From NCBI RefSeq assembly GCF_002869965.1, contig NZ_PEBS01000030.1, positions 1-63,171 on the forward strand: a stretch of 63,171 nt of DNA, written 5' to 3'. This document shows, piece by piece, positions 37,877-47,427 of this stretch. The notes beneath the pieces were generated by a model. That model did no database searches. It was not told where the DNA came from and was given only the letters and a program-made list of their open reading frames with translations. The translations under genes and the position numbers were made by a program. The DNA comes from Janthinobacterium sp. ROICE36 (lineage in GTDB: Bacteria > Pseudomonadota > Gammaproteobacteria > Burkholderiales > Burkholderiaceae_D). The stretch's first letter is position 1, and every line of letters begins with the position of its first letter.

Positions 37877-39133
37877 TCAGGCGATGACTGGCACGCGGGT
37901 GGCCACGCCGGTGGCGATGGCCGCTTGCGACACGGCAGGCGCGACCCAGCTGCGCAGACGCTCGTCGAACGGCGACGGTATCAGTTGCAGCGGCGTCAGC
38001 GCGCTGCTCTCATGACCCGGTAACGGCTCCTTGGCCAGCGCGGCGATGGCGCGCACGCAGGCCAGCTTCATTTCTTCGTTGATGGTGGTGGCACCCACGT
38101 CGAGCGCGCCACGGAAGATGTACGGGAAGCACAGCACGTTGTTGATCTGGTTAGGGTAGTCCGAGCGGCCCGTGGCCACAATGGCGTCGTCGCGCACGGC
38201 ATGGACTTTTTCCGGGGCGATTTCCGGATGCGGGTTGGCCAGGGCGAAGATCAGCGGCTTGGCGGCCATCGATTCGACCATCTGCGCGCTGACCACGCCA
38301 CCCTTCGAGACGCCGATGAAGATGTCGGCACCGACCATGGCGTCGGCCAGGTCGCGGTCGCTCGTGTCGTTCGCGTAGCGCGCCTTGTTCTCTTCCATGC
38401 TGGCATCGCGGCCCGGGTAGATCACGCCCTGGCTGTCGCATACCTTCAGCAGCGACTTGTTCAGGCCCAGCGAGACGAGCAGGTCCAGGCAGGCGATCGA
38501 GGCCGCGCCGGCGCCCGAGACGGCCACTTTCACGTTGCCGATGTCCTTGCCCACCAGTTCCAGGCCGTTCAGGATGCCGGCCGCGACGATGATGGCCGTG
38601 CCGTGCTGATCGTCGTGGAAGACGGGAATGTTCATGCGCTTGCGCAATTGCTGCTCGATATAGAAGCAGTCGGGCGCCTTGATGTCTTCCAGGTTGATGC
38701 CGCCGAAGGTCGGCTCCATGCGCACCACGGTGTCGATGAACAGGTCGGGATCGTTCTCGGCCAGTTCGATGTCGAACACGTCGACGTCGGCAAATTGCTT
38801 GAACAGGCAAGCTTTGCCTTCCATCACCGGTTTGCTGGCCAGCGGGCCGATATCGCCCAGGCCCAGCACGGCTGTGCCATTCGTGATCACGGCTACCAGG
38901 TTGCTGCGCGAGGTGTAGATGCCGGCCGTGCGCGGCTCTTCCACGATGGCTTCGCAGGCGAAGGCCACGCCCGGCGAGTACGCCAGGGTCAGGGCGCGGG
39001 CATCGCCCAGCGGTTTGGTTGGCGTGACGGAAATCTTGCCTGCGCGGGGTTCGGCGTGATAGGCGAGGGCGGCTTCTTTCAGGTTGAAGGTTTCGCCATT
39101 CTGGTCGGCGTGCTTGCTGTGGGAAGTAGACAT
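37877..39133 (-). CDS. NADP-dependent malic enzyme, short form without phosphotransacetylase domain
   Basis: A 418-residue malic enzyme, converting malate to pyruvate and CO2 with reduction of NAD(P). It has [36 protein letters not shown] and the dinucleotide site [14 protein letters not shown]. It matches the catalytic half of MaeB-type enzymes (about 760 residues) and stops where the phosphotransacetylase-like domain would begin, a normal variant. ATG 39133 is chosen; 39172 is upstream of or at the expected transcription start (just below the -10 at 39181-39186) and so unlikely. Its promoter contains an operator for the divergent LacI-type regulator. Confidence 0.9.
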   Translation of the reverse strand: MSTSHSKHADQNGETFNLKEAALAYHAEPRAGKISVTPTKPLGDARALTLAYSPGVAFACEAIVEEPRTAGIYTSRSNLVAVITNGTAVLGLGDIGPLASKPVMEGKACLFKQFADVDVFDIELAENDPDLFIDTVVRMEPTFGGINLEDIKAPDCFYIEQQLRKRMNIPVFHDDQHGTAIIVAAGILNGLELVGKDIGNVKVAVSGAGAASIACLDLLVSLGLNKSLLKVCDSQGVIYPGRDASMEENKARYANDTSDRDLADAMVGADIFIGVSKGGVVSAQMVESMAAKPLIFALANPHPEIAPEKVHAVRDDAIVATGRSDYPNQINNVLCFPYIFRGALDVGATTINEEMKLACVRAIAALAKEPLPGHESSALTPLQLIPSPFDERLRSWVAPAVSQAAIATGVATRVPVIA

Positions 39134-39180
39134 AAGAATTCTGGGAAGGGCATACAGGGCCCGAGTGGTCAATCCGGGCC

Positions 39181-39209
39181 ATGTTATGCAAGCGTTTGCA
39201 CGCTGTCAA
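39181..39209 (-). promoter_or_regulatory. Malic enzyme promoter with LacI-type operator in the spacer
   Basis: On the minus strand: TTGACA (39204-39209), a spacer of exactly 17 bases, then TAACAT (39181-39186). The spacer contains the palindrome TGCAAACGCTTGCA (39187-39200), a LacI/CcpA-like operator, so a bound repressor would block RNA polymerase directly. The -10 lies about 48 bases from the malic enzyme ATG. Confidence 0.8.
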
Positions 39210-39264
39210 GGCTCGTTTGATGCGAAGTCCATCAAAACCGCTTTGGACAATGGCATTATTTCAT

Positions 39265-39278
39265 TGCAAGCGTTTGCT
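39265..39278 (+). promoter_or_regulatory. Second LacI-type operator, before the regulator gene
   Basis: TGCAAGCGTTTGCT matches the operator at 39187-39200 in 13 of 14 positions; centres are 78 bases apart. It lies 6 bases upstream of the regulator's own -35 box, suggesting autoregulation or looping. Confidence 0.75.
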
Positions 39279-39284
39279 CGGTTT

Positions 39285-39313
39285 TTGACGGAAAGAGGAA
39301 TTTTTACGATAAA
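39285..39313 (+). promoter_or_regulatory. Promoter of the LacI-family regulator gene
   Basis: TTGACG (39285-39290), 17-base spacer, GATAAA (39308-39313) in an AT-rich stretch, 27 bases before the ATG at 39341. Confidence 0.6.
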
Positions 39314-39340
39314 ATCACTGTATTGCGATCCGGGAAGCCC

Positions 39341-40366
39341 ATGACAAACAAGAACCCCACCTTAAGCGACGTTGCACGGGCCAGCGGTGTGCACTTTTCC
39401 ACCGTCTCGCGCGTGATGAATCCGGAAACGCGGCAAATGGTCAGCGCCGAGGTGGCCGCGCGCGTGCTGGCCGAAGCGGGCCGGCTCGGCTATCGGCCCA
39501 ACCGCGCCGCCTCCACCCTCGTCACGCGCAAGTCGCGCATCATCGGCGTGGTCTTGCCCGACATCACCAACGCTGTGTTTCCACCGATACTGCTGGGTAT
39601 CGAAGAAGGCTTGCGCAAACATGGCTACCTGGCCATCGTCGCCAACGTGGGCGCCGACGAGGAAGAGCAGTTGTTCGTCATCAATCGTCTGCTGGGGCAG
39701 CAAGTCGATGGCCTGATCCTGGCCACGGCACGGCGCAACGATCCCGTCATCAAGATGTGCATCGGCCAGAATGTGCCCGTCGTCACCGTCAACCGCAGCG
39801 ACGAGACGGGCGTCGCTTCCTGCGTCGTCAGCGACGACGTGGTCGGCATGCGCCTCGCCGTCGAGCACTTGCTGGCACTGGGGCACCGCCATATCGCGCA
39901 CATTGCGGGACCGGAAAACCTCTCCACGGGCCACGTGCGCCGCCTCGGTTTCCTGGCCGCCATCCAGGCCAGCGAACTCGATCCCTCGCAAGCCTTCGTC
40001 TTTGAAAGCAGCGGCTATTCGCGCGAATGCGGCAAGGCCGCCCTGCTGGCGCTGCTGCACCAGTCGCCGCAGACGACGGCCGTGGTGACGGGCAGCGACC
40101 TGGTGGCCCTCGGCTGCTACGACGCCATCCGCGAACTGGGCTTGAGCTGCCCCGAGGATATCTCCGTGGTGGGCCACAACGACATGCCGTACATGGACAT
40201 GATCCGTCCGCCCCTGACCACCATCCGCATCCGCCACCATGGCATCGGCACGGAAGCGGCGCGGCTGATCCTGCAAACCATAGCCTCGCCCGATTCCGCA
40301 GTGCTCGACGTGCGCCTGAAACCCGAGCTGGTGGTGCGCGAATCGACGGCGGCGCCCAGAGTTTGA
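39341..40366 (+). CDS. LacI-family transcriptional regulator
   Basis: A 341-residue regulator: N-terminal LacI helix-turn-helix LSDVARASGVHFSTVSRVMN, hinge RPNRAASTLVTRKS, and a periplasmic-binding-protein-like effector domain (IGVVLPDITNAVFPPILLGIEEG...). GGGAAG at 39330-39335 supports ATG 39341 rather than 39323. It is divergent from the malic enzyme gene, and both promoters carry the same 14-bp palindrome, so it very probably represses malic enzyme. The effector is unknown; a C4 acid or sugar phosphate is the simplest guess. Confidence 0.9.
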   Translation: MTNKNPTLSDVARASGVHFSTVSRVMNPETRQMVSAEVAARVLAEAGRLGYRPNRAASTLVTRKSRIIGVVLPDITNAVFPPILLGIEEGLRKHGYLAIVANVGADEEEQLFVINRLLGQQVDGLILATARRNDPVIKMCIGQNVPVVTVNRSDETGVASCVVSDDVVGMRLAVEHLLALGHRHIAHIAGPENLSTGHVRRLGFLAAIQASELDPSQAFVFESSGYSRECGKAALLALLHQSPQTTAVVTGSDLVALGCYDAIRELGLSCPEDISVVGHNDMPYMDMIRPPLTTIRIRHHGIGTEAARLILQTIASPDSAVLDVRLKPELVVRESTAAPRV

Positions 40367-40430
40367 GGTGGCGGCAGAGCCGCAAGGTGGTACACTGGCG
40401 GCCCTCCTCGATTTCCTTGCCCTCATCGCC

Positions 40431-40973
40431 ATGACCAAAACCACCACGCCTTCCCCGAAACGCCGCGAAGAGGGCGTTGCCAAGCTGACCGTCAATCCTT
40501 TCCTCGATGCCGAGTTTTACGCGCGCATGCGCGATTACACGGAGCGCGATGCGGCCATCATCAAGGAATTGAAAGCGATCGCCGAGATCCGTGCCGGCAA
40601 CAAGCAGCCCGATCCCCGCCTGGCGCCGTCGCTGGCCGCCCTGCGCAACACCGTCAAGAAGGGCTTGAGCTTCGGCGACATGCTCGACCGCATGGCCGCA
40701 GGCAAGGAAAAAGGCCTGTGGGAGCCCTGGATGACGACATTCGGCATTGAAATTCGCGCCGTCAGCTATGCGCCTACTGGCCCGCGCAACGCCTGCCTGG
40801 TGCTGGACCTGGCCGCGAATGCGCCCGCGCACGCGGTGTTCGCCAAGGCTGGCATCCAGAACTGGCGCAGCCTGGCGGCCGATGACTGCTCCGTCGTGCG
40901 CTCGGAAAAGGCGACGGAAACGTCGCCCCTGAAAGTGTATGCCGTGTTTTACCTGGACCCGTTGCCAGCCTGA
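40431..40973 (+). CDS. Hypothetical protein
   Basis: A 180-residue soluble protein that I do not recognise. It has a basic N-terminus (KTTTPSPKRREEG), a helical middle (RMRDYTERDAAIIKELKAIAEIR) and a more hydrophobic C-terminal part. There is no signal peptide. It follows the LacI gene by 64 bases on the same strand, but no ribosome site is obvious at ATG 40431. Its end overlaps the convergent exporter gene by 25 bases. Confidence 0.55.
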   Translation: MTKTTTPSPKRREEGVAKLTVNPFLDAEFYARMRDYTERDAAIIKELKAIAEIRAGNKQPDPRLAPSLAALRNTVKKGLSFGDMLDRMAAGKEKGLWEPWMTTFGIEIRAVSYAPTGPRNACLVLDLAANAPAHAVFAKAGIQNWRSLAADDCSVVRSEKATETSPLKVYAVFYLDPLPA

Positions 40974-41572
40974 AGCAGCAGCACCATCGCCAGCACGATC
41001 AGCATCACGCCCGACAGCCGTTCCAGCGACGGCAGTGCGCGCGCAAAGCGCTGCCGCAGGGCGGTGCTGCCGATGGCCAGCGCCACCGCCATATCCCACG
41101 CCAGCACGGCAACGACCATCCATGCGCCATACGCTGCCATCACAGCGGGACTCGTCTGCCTGCCTGCCAGCACGGTGGCCAGGCTGACATAGAACAGCGC
41201 ATTCTTCGGATTCAGGATGGCGGAGACAAACCCCATCACGATACCGCCGCGCCAGCGCGCCTTGCCAGTGGCGGGCTTTGCATCCAGGCGGCTCTTGCCC
41301 GCATGGCGCAAGAACAAGCAGCCCAGGTACAGCAGATAGGCGCATCCCGCCAGCCGCACCACCATGAATGCTGTACTGCCCGCTTGCAGCACCGATAGTC
41401 CGCCAAACGCCGCCACGATAAACACCGCATTGGCCACGGTAATGCCCACGCACGTGCCGGCGGCGCCGCGCCAGCCGTGGGCCAGCGAGGTGCGCGCGAT
41501 CAGGAAAAAATCGGGGCCGGGCGACAGTAGGGAAAGAAAATGGGCGGCGGCGATGAAGAGGAAATCGTGCAT
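40949..41572 (-). CDS. LysE/RhtB-family amino acid exporter
   Basis: A 207-residue protein with six hydrophobic helices and the family signature LSPGPDFFLIARTSLAHGWRGA at the N-terminus, plus GFVSAILNPKNALFYVS in the middle. It should export an amino acid or related small molecule. ATG 41572 begins the first helix; the frame upstream to 41746 overlaps the AraC gene and is not supported. The AraC-type regulator gene ends 79 bases upstream on the same strand and may control it. Confidence 0.88.
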   Translation of the reverse strand: MHDFLFIAAAHFLSLLSPGPDFFLIARTSLAHGWRGAAGTCVGITVANAVFIVAAFGGLSVLQAGSTAFMVVRLAGCAYLLYLGCLFLRHAGKSRLDAKPATGKARWRGGIVMGFVSAILNPKNALFYVSLATVLAGRQTSPAVMAAYGAWMVVAVLAWDMAVALAIGSTALRQRFARALPSLERLSGVMLIVLAMVLLLQAGNGSR

Positions 41573-41651
41573 GGAGTTCGGCTCCGGTAATGGCGATGCG
41601 CGAGTATGCAGGGGCCGGCGAGAGCCTGTATTGAAGAAAATTGCAGGCGCT

Positions 41652-42440
41652 TCAGCTGTCCTGGCCGCGATAGCGCCCCGGCGTGATGCCCGCATGCGCC
41701 TTGAAGACGCGCTGCAGATGGCTCTGGTCGGCAAAGCCCAGCTCATGCGCCAGCTGCGCCAACGCCGTCCCTGCCTGCAAGCCGCTGCGCGCGCGGTTGA
41801 CGTGCGCGTTCAACTGGAACGCATGCGGCGTCATGCCCGTGGTGGCGCGAAAGGCGCGGATCAATTGATAAGGGCTCAGGCCTGCCGCCTCTGCCAGTTG
41901 CCGCAGGCTGGCCGAAGGCTGCGCCTGCAGCGCTTCGAGCACTGGCGCCAACTGCTGCGGCAGCGGCTTGCGTTCCGACGGCAGCAGATCCGCACGGGCG
42001 CCGGTGCAAGCGCCCAGGAACGCCAGCAGCGCCGCATCCTTCTCCGCCGCGCTGGCCGTTGAAAACAGCAGCGCATTCATGGCGCAAAACTGCGCGTACA
42101 GCGGCGAGCAATGCAACACCGCCGCCGTGTCGCCATCGAGCGCCGGCGCGTGCGCTTGCAGCCACTGCGCATCGAGATGCAGCATCTGGTAGCTCCAGGG
42201 GGTGCCAGGCAGGGGATTGCAGGCGTGCACGCAGCCGGCCGGCACCAGCACCAGGCTGCCAATGCCGAGTGCGACCTTGCCGTCTTTGCTGCCCGTAAAG
42301 ATGCTGCCGCCCGCATCGACGGCGCCGATGGAAAACGTGGGATGGCTGTCGGGCTTGTAGCACGCCCGGCTGTGGCAGGCGCGCCGGCTCTCCACGTGGG
42401 GCAGAAACGGGTCGCGCCAGAAGGCGGTGGTGCCCGGCAT
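41652..42440 (-). CDS. AraC-family transcriptional regulator
   Basis: A 262-residue regulator with an N-terminal cupin-like sensing half (AGCVHACNPLPGTPWSYQM) and a C-terminal double helix-turn-helix: LRQLAEAAGLSPYQLIRAFRATTGMTPHAF and LAQLAHELGFADQSHLQRVFKAHAGITPGRYR. This type often controls a linked LysE exporter, which is the next gene. It begins 2 bases before the end of rng in genome order. Confidence 0.88.
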   Translation of the reverse strand: MPGTTAFWRDPFLPHVESRRACHSRACYKPDSHPTFSIGAVDAGGSIFTGSKDGKVALGIGSLVLVPAGCVHACNPLPGTPWSYQMLHLDAQWLQAHAPALDGDTAAVLHCSPLYAQFCAMNALLFSTASAAEKDAALLAFLGACTGARADLLPSERKPLPQQLAPVLEALQAQPSASLRQLAEAAGLSPYQLIRAFRATTGMTPHAFQLNAHVNRARSGLQAGTALAQLAHELGFADQSHLQRVFKAHAGITPGRYRGQDS

Positions 42441-42442
42441 GG

Positions 42443-43906
42443 CTACATCAAAATCACGTCGTATTGCTCCTGGTGGTAGGCGTTCTCCACCTGCAGCGAA
42501 ATTTTCTTGCCAATGAAATCACCGAGCATGGCCAGGTGCTGCGACTCTTCTTCAAGGAACAGATCCACGACTTCCTGCGAGGCGAGGATGCGAAATTCGC
42601 GCGGGTTGAATTGTTTTGCCTCGCGCAGCAGTTCGCGCAGGATTTCATAGCAGATCGTGCGCGAGGTCTTGACTTGACCCTTGCCGGCGCAGGCGAGGCA
42701 CGGTTCGCACAGGATGTGAGCCAGCGACTCGCGCGTGCGCTTGCGCGTCATTTCCACCAGGCCCAGCGGCGAGAAATTGCTCACCCACACCTTGGTACGG
42801 TCGCGCGACAAGGTGCGTTTCAGCTCGGCCAGCACGGCGTTGCGGTGCTCGGCGTTGTCCATGTCGATGAAGTCGAGGATGATGATGCCGCCCAGGTTGC
42901 GCAGGCGCAGCTGGCGCGCGATGGCGTGCGCCGCTTCCAGGTTGGTCTTGAAGATGGTGTCGGCAAAATTGCGTCCGCCCACAAAGCCGCCCGTATTGAC
43001 GTCGATGGTGGTCATCGCTTCCGTCTGGTCGACGATCAAGTAGCCGCCCGATTTCAGGTCGACTCTGCGGCCCAGCGCGCGCAGGATTTCTTCTTCCACG
43101 CCGTACAGGTCGAACAGGGGGCGCTCGCCCGTGTAGTGCTGCAGGCGCGTCAGTTCGCTGGGTGTGTAGATTTCCGCGAATTCGCGCAATTTCACATAGT
43201 TTTCGCGCGAGTCGACCTGGATGGTGGCCGTTTCATCGCCGACGAAGTCGCGCAGCACGCGCTGCGCCAGGCTCAAGTCCTGGTGCAGCAGGCTGGTGGC
43301 GGGACGCGTGCGCGCGCCGTGCGTGATGGTGCTCCAGGTCTTGCGCAGGTAGTCGACGTCCGCCTTCAGGTCCGCGTCGGAGGCGTCTTCGGCCATGGTG
43401 CGCACGATGTAACCACCCTTTTCATCGGGCGGCAGCAGGCTTTGCAGGCGCACGCGCAGCTGTTCGCGCTCTGCCTCCTTTTCGATTTTCTGCGAAATGC
43501 CGATGTGCTTGTCTTGCGGCAGGTAGACCAGCATGCGCCCGGCGATGGAAATCTGCGTCGACAGGCGCGCACCCTTGGTGCCGATCGGGTCCTTGATCAC
43601 CTGCACCGTCAGCACCTGGCCGTCGAACAGGATTTTTTCGATCGGTGCCGGTGTCGCGTTCTGGCCATCGTGGCCGCGCGCTTCCCAGATGTCGGCCACG
43701 TGCAGAAAGGCGGCACGCTCCAGGCCGATGTCGATGAAGGCCGACTGCATACCTGGCAACACCCGCACCACCTTGCCGGAATACACATTGCCGGCCAGGC
43801 CGCGCGTGAGCGTGCGCTCGATGTGCAATTCCTGCACGGCGCCCTGCAAGATGAGGGCGACGCGCGTTTCTTGCGGCGTGATATTGATCAGGATGTCTTC
43901 GTTCAT
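42443..43906 (-). CDS. rng: Ribonuclease G
   Basis: A 487-residue endoribonuclease of the RNase E/G family that matures the 5' end of 16S rRNA and degrades mRNA. Seen are the start ILINITPQETRVALI, the S1 domain (GNVYSGKVVRVLPGMQSAFIDIG), the catalytic DNase-like part with IIILDFIDMDN, and the zinc-link CEPCLACAGKG. Size equals E. coli RNase G, without the RNase E scaffold tail. Last of the nadD-rsfS-rlmH-maf-rng block. Confidence 0.95.
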   Translation of the reverse strand: MNEDILINITPQETRVALILQGAVQELHIERTLTRGLAGNVYSGKVVRVLPGMQSAFIDIGLERAAFLHVADIWEARGHDGQNATPAPIEKILFDGQVLTVQVIKDPIGTKGARLSTQISIAGRMLVYLPQDKHIGISQKIEKEAEREQLRVRLQSLLPPDEKGGYIVRTMAEDASDADLKADVDYLRKTWSTITHGARTRPATSLLHQDLSLAQRVLRDFVGDETATIQVDSRENYVKLREFAEIYTPSELTRLQHYTGERPLFDLYGVEEEILRALGRRVDLKSGGYLIVDQTEAMTTIDVNTGGFVGGRNFADTIFKTNLEAAHAIARQLRLRNLGGIIILDFIDMDNAEHRNAVLAELKRTLSRDRTKVWVSNFSPLGLVEMTRKRTRESLAHILCEPCLACAGKGQVKTSRTICYEILRELLREAKQFNPREFRILASQEVVDLFLEEESQHLAMLGDFIGKKISLQVENAYHQEQYDVILM

Positions 43907-43949
43907 GGAGGCGCGGTAGTGGAGGCAACGAATGACATCATACCCGGGA

Positions 43950-44570
43950 TCAGGGCAGGGGCAAACCTGCTAGCCTTAGCAACTGTGCAGTTTCGTACAG
44001 GGGCAGGCCCATGATGCCGGAATGGCTGCCTTCGATATGCTCGACGAACAGCGCGGCGCTGCCCTGGATGCCGTAGCCGCCGGCCTTGTCGTACGGCTCC
44101 GGCGTGGCGCAATACGCAGCGATGGCGGCGGGCGTCAGTACGCCGAAGCGCACTTGCGACACCTGCGTGCGTTGCTCGGCGAAGTTCTTGTAGTGTACGG
44201 CGATCGAGGTGAGTACCTGGTGTGTGCGGCCAGACAGCTGCTGCAGCATGGCCACGGCCTCAAGGCGGTCGGCCGGTTTGCCGAGGATGATGCCATCGAT
44301 GGTGACGGTAGTGTCGGCCGCCAGCACGGGGCGCGGGGTCAGGTGGCGGCGGCGAACTAGGTCCCAGGCAAAGGCGGCTTTTTCATTCGACACGCGGGCG
44401 ACATAGTCGAGCGCCGACTCGCCGGGGAGGACTTCCTCGGTGACGTCGGCGCCGCGCGGGCCGTCGCTGCGCAGCAGCAGCAATTCGAAATCGATGCCGA
44501 TCTGACGCAGCAGCTCGCGCCGGCGCGGGCTTTTGGAAGCAAGGTAGATCTTGTGATCAGCCGTTTTCAT
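43950..44570 (-). CDS. maf: Maf-family nucleoside triphosphate pyrophosphatase
   Basis: A 206-residue house-cleaning enzyme that hydrolyses non-canonical or dTTP/UTP-type nucleotides. The family motif is at the start: YLASKSPRRRELLRQIG, followed by ADTTVTIDGIILGKP and the SHSGIMGLPLYET segment near the C-terminus. ATG 44570 is 9 bases after the rlmH stop; the longer frame upstream lies inside rlmH. Confidence 0.92.
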   Translation of the reverse strand: MKTADHKIYLASKSPRRRELLRQIGIDFELLLLRSDGPRGADVTEEVLPGESALDYVARVSNEKAAFAWDLVRRRHLTPRPVLAADTTVTIDGIILGKPADRLEAVAMLQQLSGRTHQVLTSIAVHYKNFAEQRTQVSQVRFGVLTPAAIAAYCATPEPYDKAGGYGIQGSAALFVEHIEGSHSGIMGLPLYETAQLLRLAGLPLP

Positions 44571-44577
44571 GGGGAAT

Positions 44578-45048
44578 TCAGACGCGGTGGTAGGGGTGGT
44601 TTTGCGTGATCGACCAGGCACGGTACAACTGCTCGGCGAGGATAACACGCACCACGCCGTGCGGCAGGGTCATGCTGGAAATGCGCAGCATGCCTTCGGT
44701 ACGCGCCTTGAGTTGCGGATCGAGGCCGTCGGCGCCGCCGATCAAAAAGGCGGTGTCGCGGCCATCCTGCTGCCACGCCATCAATTGCTGCGACAGGCCT
44801 GCGCTGGTCAGGTCCTTGCCGCGTTCGTCGAGGGCGATGATGCGCACGCCCTTGGGCAGGACGGCTTCGATGCGTTCGCGTTCCAGCGCCATCGCCGTAG
44901 CGGCGGTCTTGCTGCCGGAACGCTCCACCGGCTTGATTTCTTTCAGCACGATGCGCAATTCCGGTGGCATGCGCTTCGCGTATTCCGCGAAGCCCGTCTC
45001 TATCCAGGCCGGCATTTTATGGCCGACCGCAGCGATGATGAGCTGCAT
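44578..45048 (-). CDS. rlmH: 23S rRNA (pseudouridine1915-N3)-methyltransferase
   Basis: A 156-residue SPOUT methyltransferase that modifies helix 69 of 23S rRNA. It shows [10 protein letters not shown] (knot, AdoMet site), [18 protein letters not shown] and the invariant C-terminal HPYHR. It lies 6 bases after rsfS, the usual order. No anomalies. Confidence 0.96.
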   Translation of the reverse strand: MQLIIAAVGHKMPAWIETGFAEYAKRMPPELRIVLKEIKPVERSGSKTAATAMALERERIEAVLPKGVRIIALDERGKDLTSAGLSQQLMAWQQDGRDTAFLIGGADGLDPQLKARTEGMLRISSMTLPHGVVRVILAEQLYRAWSITQNHPYHRV

Positions 45049-45054
45049 CGAGGC

Positions 45055-45741
45055 TTACGCTTCGACTTTTTTGATACGCTTGATCACGGTTTTTGCCGGT
45101 GCAGCATCGGCTGCCGGTTTGGCCGCGCGCGGGGTGCGCACTTTTTTCTCTGGCAGCGCTTTCAGGGCTTTCACGGCAGCTGCTTCGGTCTTGGTCGGTG
45201 CGATTTTCACGGTTTTGCCGACAGCTTTCGAGGCGGCTTTTTTCGCCGGGGCTTTCTTCGCAGCGGTGGCTGCCGTGGCTTTCTTCGCCGGTGCTTTCTT
45301 TTCGATCACGGGCGAAACTTCAACCTTGGCCTTGCTGGCCGCCAGATGGCCGCTGATTTTCTTCGGCTCGTCGTCGCTGACTTTTTTCGGCGCGCGCTTG
45401 GCGGCACCGAGCTTGATCGGGGTGTCGCCCCAGATTTCTTCCAGGCGGTAGTAGGCGCGGATAGGCGCTTGCATGATGTGGACGATCATGTCGCCCAGAT
45501 CGACCAGTACCCATTCACCCGTTTCCTCGCCTTCCATGCCGATGATTTGGCCGCCGGCGTCCTTGACCTTGTCGCGCACCGAGGCGGCCAGCGCCTTGGT
45601 TTGACGGTTCGAGGTACCGGAGACGATCGCGATGCGGTCGAACAGGCTGGTCAGGTGACTCGTTTCGAAGACGGCGATGTCTTGGCCTTTGACGTCTTCA
45701 AGGGCGTCAACGACGAGGGTTTGCAGTTTTTTGATGTCCAT
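45055..45741 (-). CDS. rsfS: Ribosomal silencing factor RsfS with long Lys/Ala-rich tail
   Basis: The first about 115 residues are a normal RsfS/YbeB domain (SGTSNRQTKALAASV, WVLVDLGDMIVHIM, YYRLEEIWGD), which binds ribosomal protein uL14 and keeps subunits apart in starvation. The protein is 228 residues, roughly twice the usual length. The extra part is basic and of low complexity, with two copies of KKAPAKKA and further PAK-type repeats, resembling histone H1-like bacterial proteins, and ends in KRIKKVEA. The start follows the nadD stop with no gap. Confidence 0.93.
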   Translation of the reverse strand: MDIKKLQTLVVDALEDVKGQDIAVFETSHLTSLFDRIAIVSGTSNRQTKALAASVRDKVKDAGGQIIGMEGEETGEWVLVDLGDMIVHIMQAPIRAYYRLEEIWGDTPIKLGAAKRAPKKVSDDEPKKISGHLAASKAKVEVSPVIEKKAPAKKATAATAAKKAPAKKAASKAVGKTVKIAPTKTEAAAVKALKALPEKKVRTPRAAKPAADAAPAKTVIKRIKKVEA

Positions 45742-46413
45742 TTAGCTTTTGTATAAATTATGTTGTTCAATATAGTCTAGCACTAGCGGGGAAACAAGCG
45801 AGTTTGCCCAATTCCCCCGTTGTAATGCCGCACGTATTTCGGTGGCGGAGATATCCACCGCGAAGTCCTGTGCCAGATAAGTCAGACCGTGCGGCGTGTT
45901 GCGGATGCTTTCCAGAGACCCCAGGCGGCGCGAAAATTCGTCGGCGACCACTTGCGGTACTGCTGTGTCATTCAGCGCGAAGCCGGGGCGGGCCGCGACG
46001 CAGATATGCGCGTATTCAAATAATTGCAGCCATTCGCGCCATGTCGAGAGGCGCTGCAACTGGTCGGCACCCATCAGGAAAACGATGGAAGCGCGCGGTC
46101 CCAGTTCTGCGCGTACCTGGCGCAAGGTATCGATGGTGTAGCTGGCCTGGCCATGTTCGCTGCGCTCGATTTCCTGGCGGTCGATCATCACGGGCAGGGG
46201 CAGGCCGGCAAACGCCAGACTGGCCATTTCGGCGCGCTGCTGCCCGGTGGCGCCCAGATTGCCCTTTTGCCAGGGCGCGCCTGCCGGAATCACGCGCAGC
46301 TCATCGGCGTGCAGCAAGCTGGAGAAATGCGTGCCCAGCGCGACATGCCCCGTATGTACCGGATCGTAGCTGCCGCCCAGCAGCGTCACGCATGCCGTGC
46401 TACCTTCGCTCAC
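45742..46413 (-). CDS. nadD: Nicotinate-nucleotide adenylyltransferase
   Basis: A 223-residue enzyme of NAD synthesis joining nicotinate mononucleotide and ATP. The nucleotidyltransferase motifs [12 protein letters not shown] near the N-terminus and [10 protein letters not shown] near the C-terminus are present. The start is GTG at 46413, overlapping the hemF stop by 4 bases, so translation is probably coupled. Confidence 0.94.
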   Translation of the reverse strand: MSEGSTACVTLLGGSYDPVHTGHVALGTHFSSLLHADELRVIPAGAPWQKGNLGATGQQRAEMASLAFAGLPLPVMIDRQEIERSEHGQASYTIDTLRQVRAELGPRASIVFLMGADQLQRLSTWREWLQLFEYAHICVAARPGFALNDTAVPQVVADEFSRRLGSLESIRNTPHGLTYLAQDFAVDISATEIRAALQRGNWANSLVSPLVLDYIEQHNLYKS

Positions 46414-47324
46414 GCTTGCAGCCAGTCGCGATGCACGAGGAAGTCAGTATACAACGCCGCTTCGGGGCTGCCCGCTTCCGGGTGCCAGTCGTAGCGCCAC
46501 TTGACCACGGGCGGCATCGACATCAGGATCGCCTCGGTGCGCCCGCCCGACTGCAGGCCGAACAGGGTGCCACGGTCGAACACCAGGTTGAACTCGACAT
46601 AACGTCCGCGCCGGTAGCACTGGAAATCGCGTTCGCGTTCGCCGTAGGGTGTGTCCTTGCGGCGCGCCAGGATCGGCACATAGGCGTCGATGAAGGCGTC
46701 GCCGGCGCTGCGCAGCATGGCGAAGCTGTCGTCAAAGCCCAGGGCACTGAAGTCGTCGAAGAAAATCCCGCCCGCGCCGCGCGCTTCGCGCCGGTGCTTC
46801 AGGTAGAAATAATCGTCGCACCACTGCTTGAACTTCGGATGCAGTTCGGCGCCAAACGGCGCCAGCGCATCATGGCACACCTGGTGAAAGTGCTTGACGT
46901 CGCCCGCGTCGCCATAATATGGCGTCAAATCCATGCCGCCGCCGAACCACCATACAGGTTCGCCATTGGCATTGACGGTGCTGAAAAAACGCACATTCAT
47001 GTGCACCGTGGGCGCATACGGGTTGCGCGGATGCAGCACCAGTGACACGCCCATCGCTTCCCACGCCTTGCCACCGAGTTCAGGGCGCGCGGCTGCGGCC
47101 GATGGCGGCAGTGCAGTGCCGGTGACGTGCGAAAAATTCACGCCGCCACGCTCGAACACATTGCCCTCCTCGATCAGCCGCGAAATGCCGCCACCGCCCT
47201 CGGGGCGTTGCCAGGCATCGGTCAGGAAAGGCTTGCCGTCCTGCGCTTCGAGCGCCTGCACGATACGGCTTTGCACATCGAGCAAATAAGCCTTGACGGC
47301 CGAAGGAGAGGGAGTTGACGACAT
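46410..47324 (-). CDS. hemF: Coproporphyrinogen III oxidase, oxygen-dependent
   Basis: A 304-residue enzyme that oxidatively decarboxylates coproporphyrinogen III in haem synthesis. It contains the signature [28 protein letters not shown], and [23 protein letters not shown]. Its length is normal. First gene of the coupled run hemF-nadD-rsfS. It points to aerobic haem synthesis. Confidence 0.96.
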   Translation of the reverse strand: MSSTPSPSAVKAYLLDVQSRIVQALEAQDGKPFLTDAWQRPEGGGGISRLIEEGNVFERGGVNFSHVTGTALPPSAAAARPELGGKAWEAMGVSLVLHPRNPYAPTVHMNVRFFSTVNANGEPVWWFGGGMDLTPYYGDAGDVKHFHQVCHDALAPFGAELHPKFKQWCDDYFYLKHRREARGAGGIFFDDFSALGFDDSFAMLRSAGDAFIDAYVPILARRKDTPYGERERDFQCYRRGRYVEFNLVFDRGTLFGLQSGGRTEAILMSMPPVVKWRYDWHPEAGSPEAALYTDFLVHRDWLQA

Positions 47325-47427
47325 CGCGTGGGCCGACGAGGCCGAAATAAAAAAGTAAGGACGGATTGTACCCTGTTACGCGTTTTTGTGATAGGGCGGC
47401 GCTGGCGCTGTGCGTTTGTGTTGTGAT

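Noticed and set aside
42464..44014. 516-residue plus-strand frame across rng
   Set aside because: Shadow of ribonuclease G on the minus strand; no family features.
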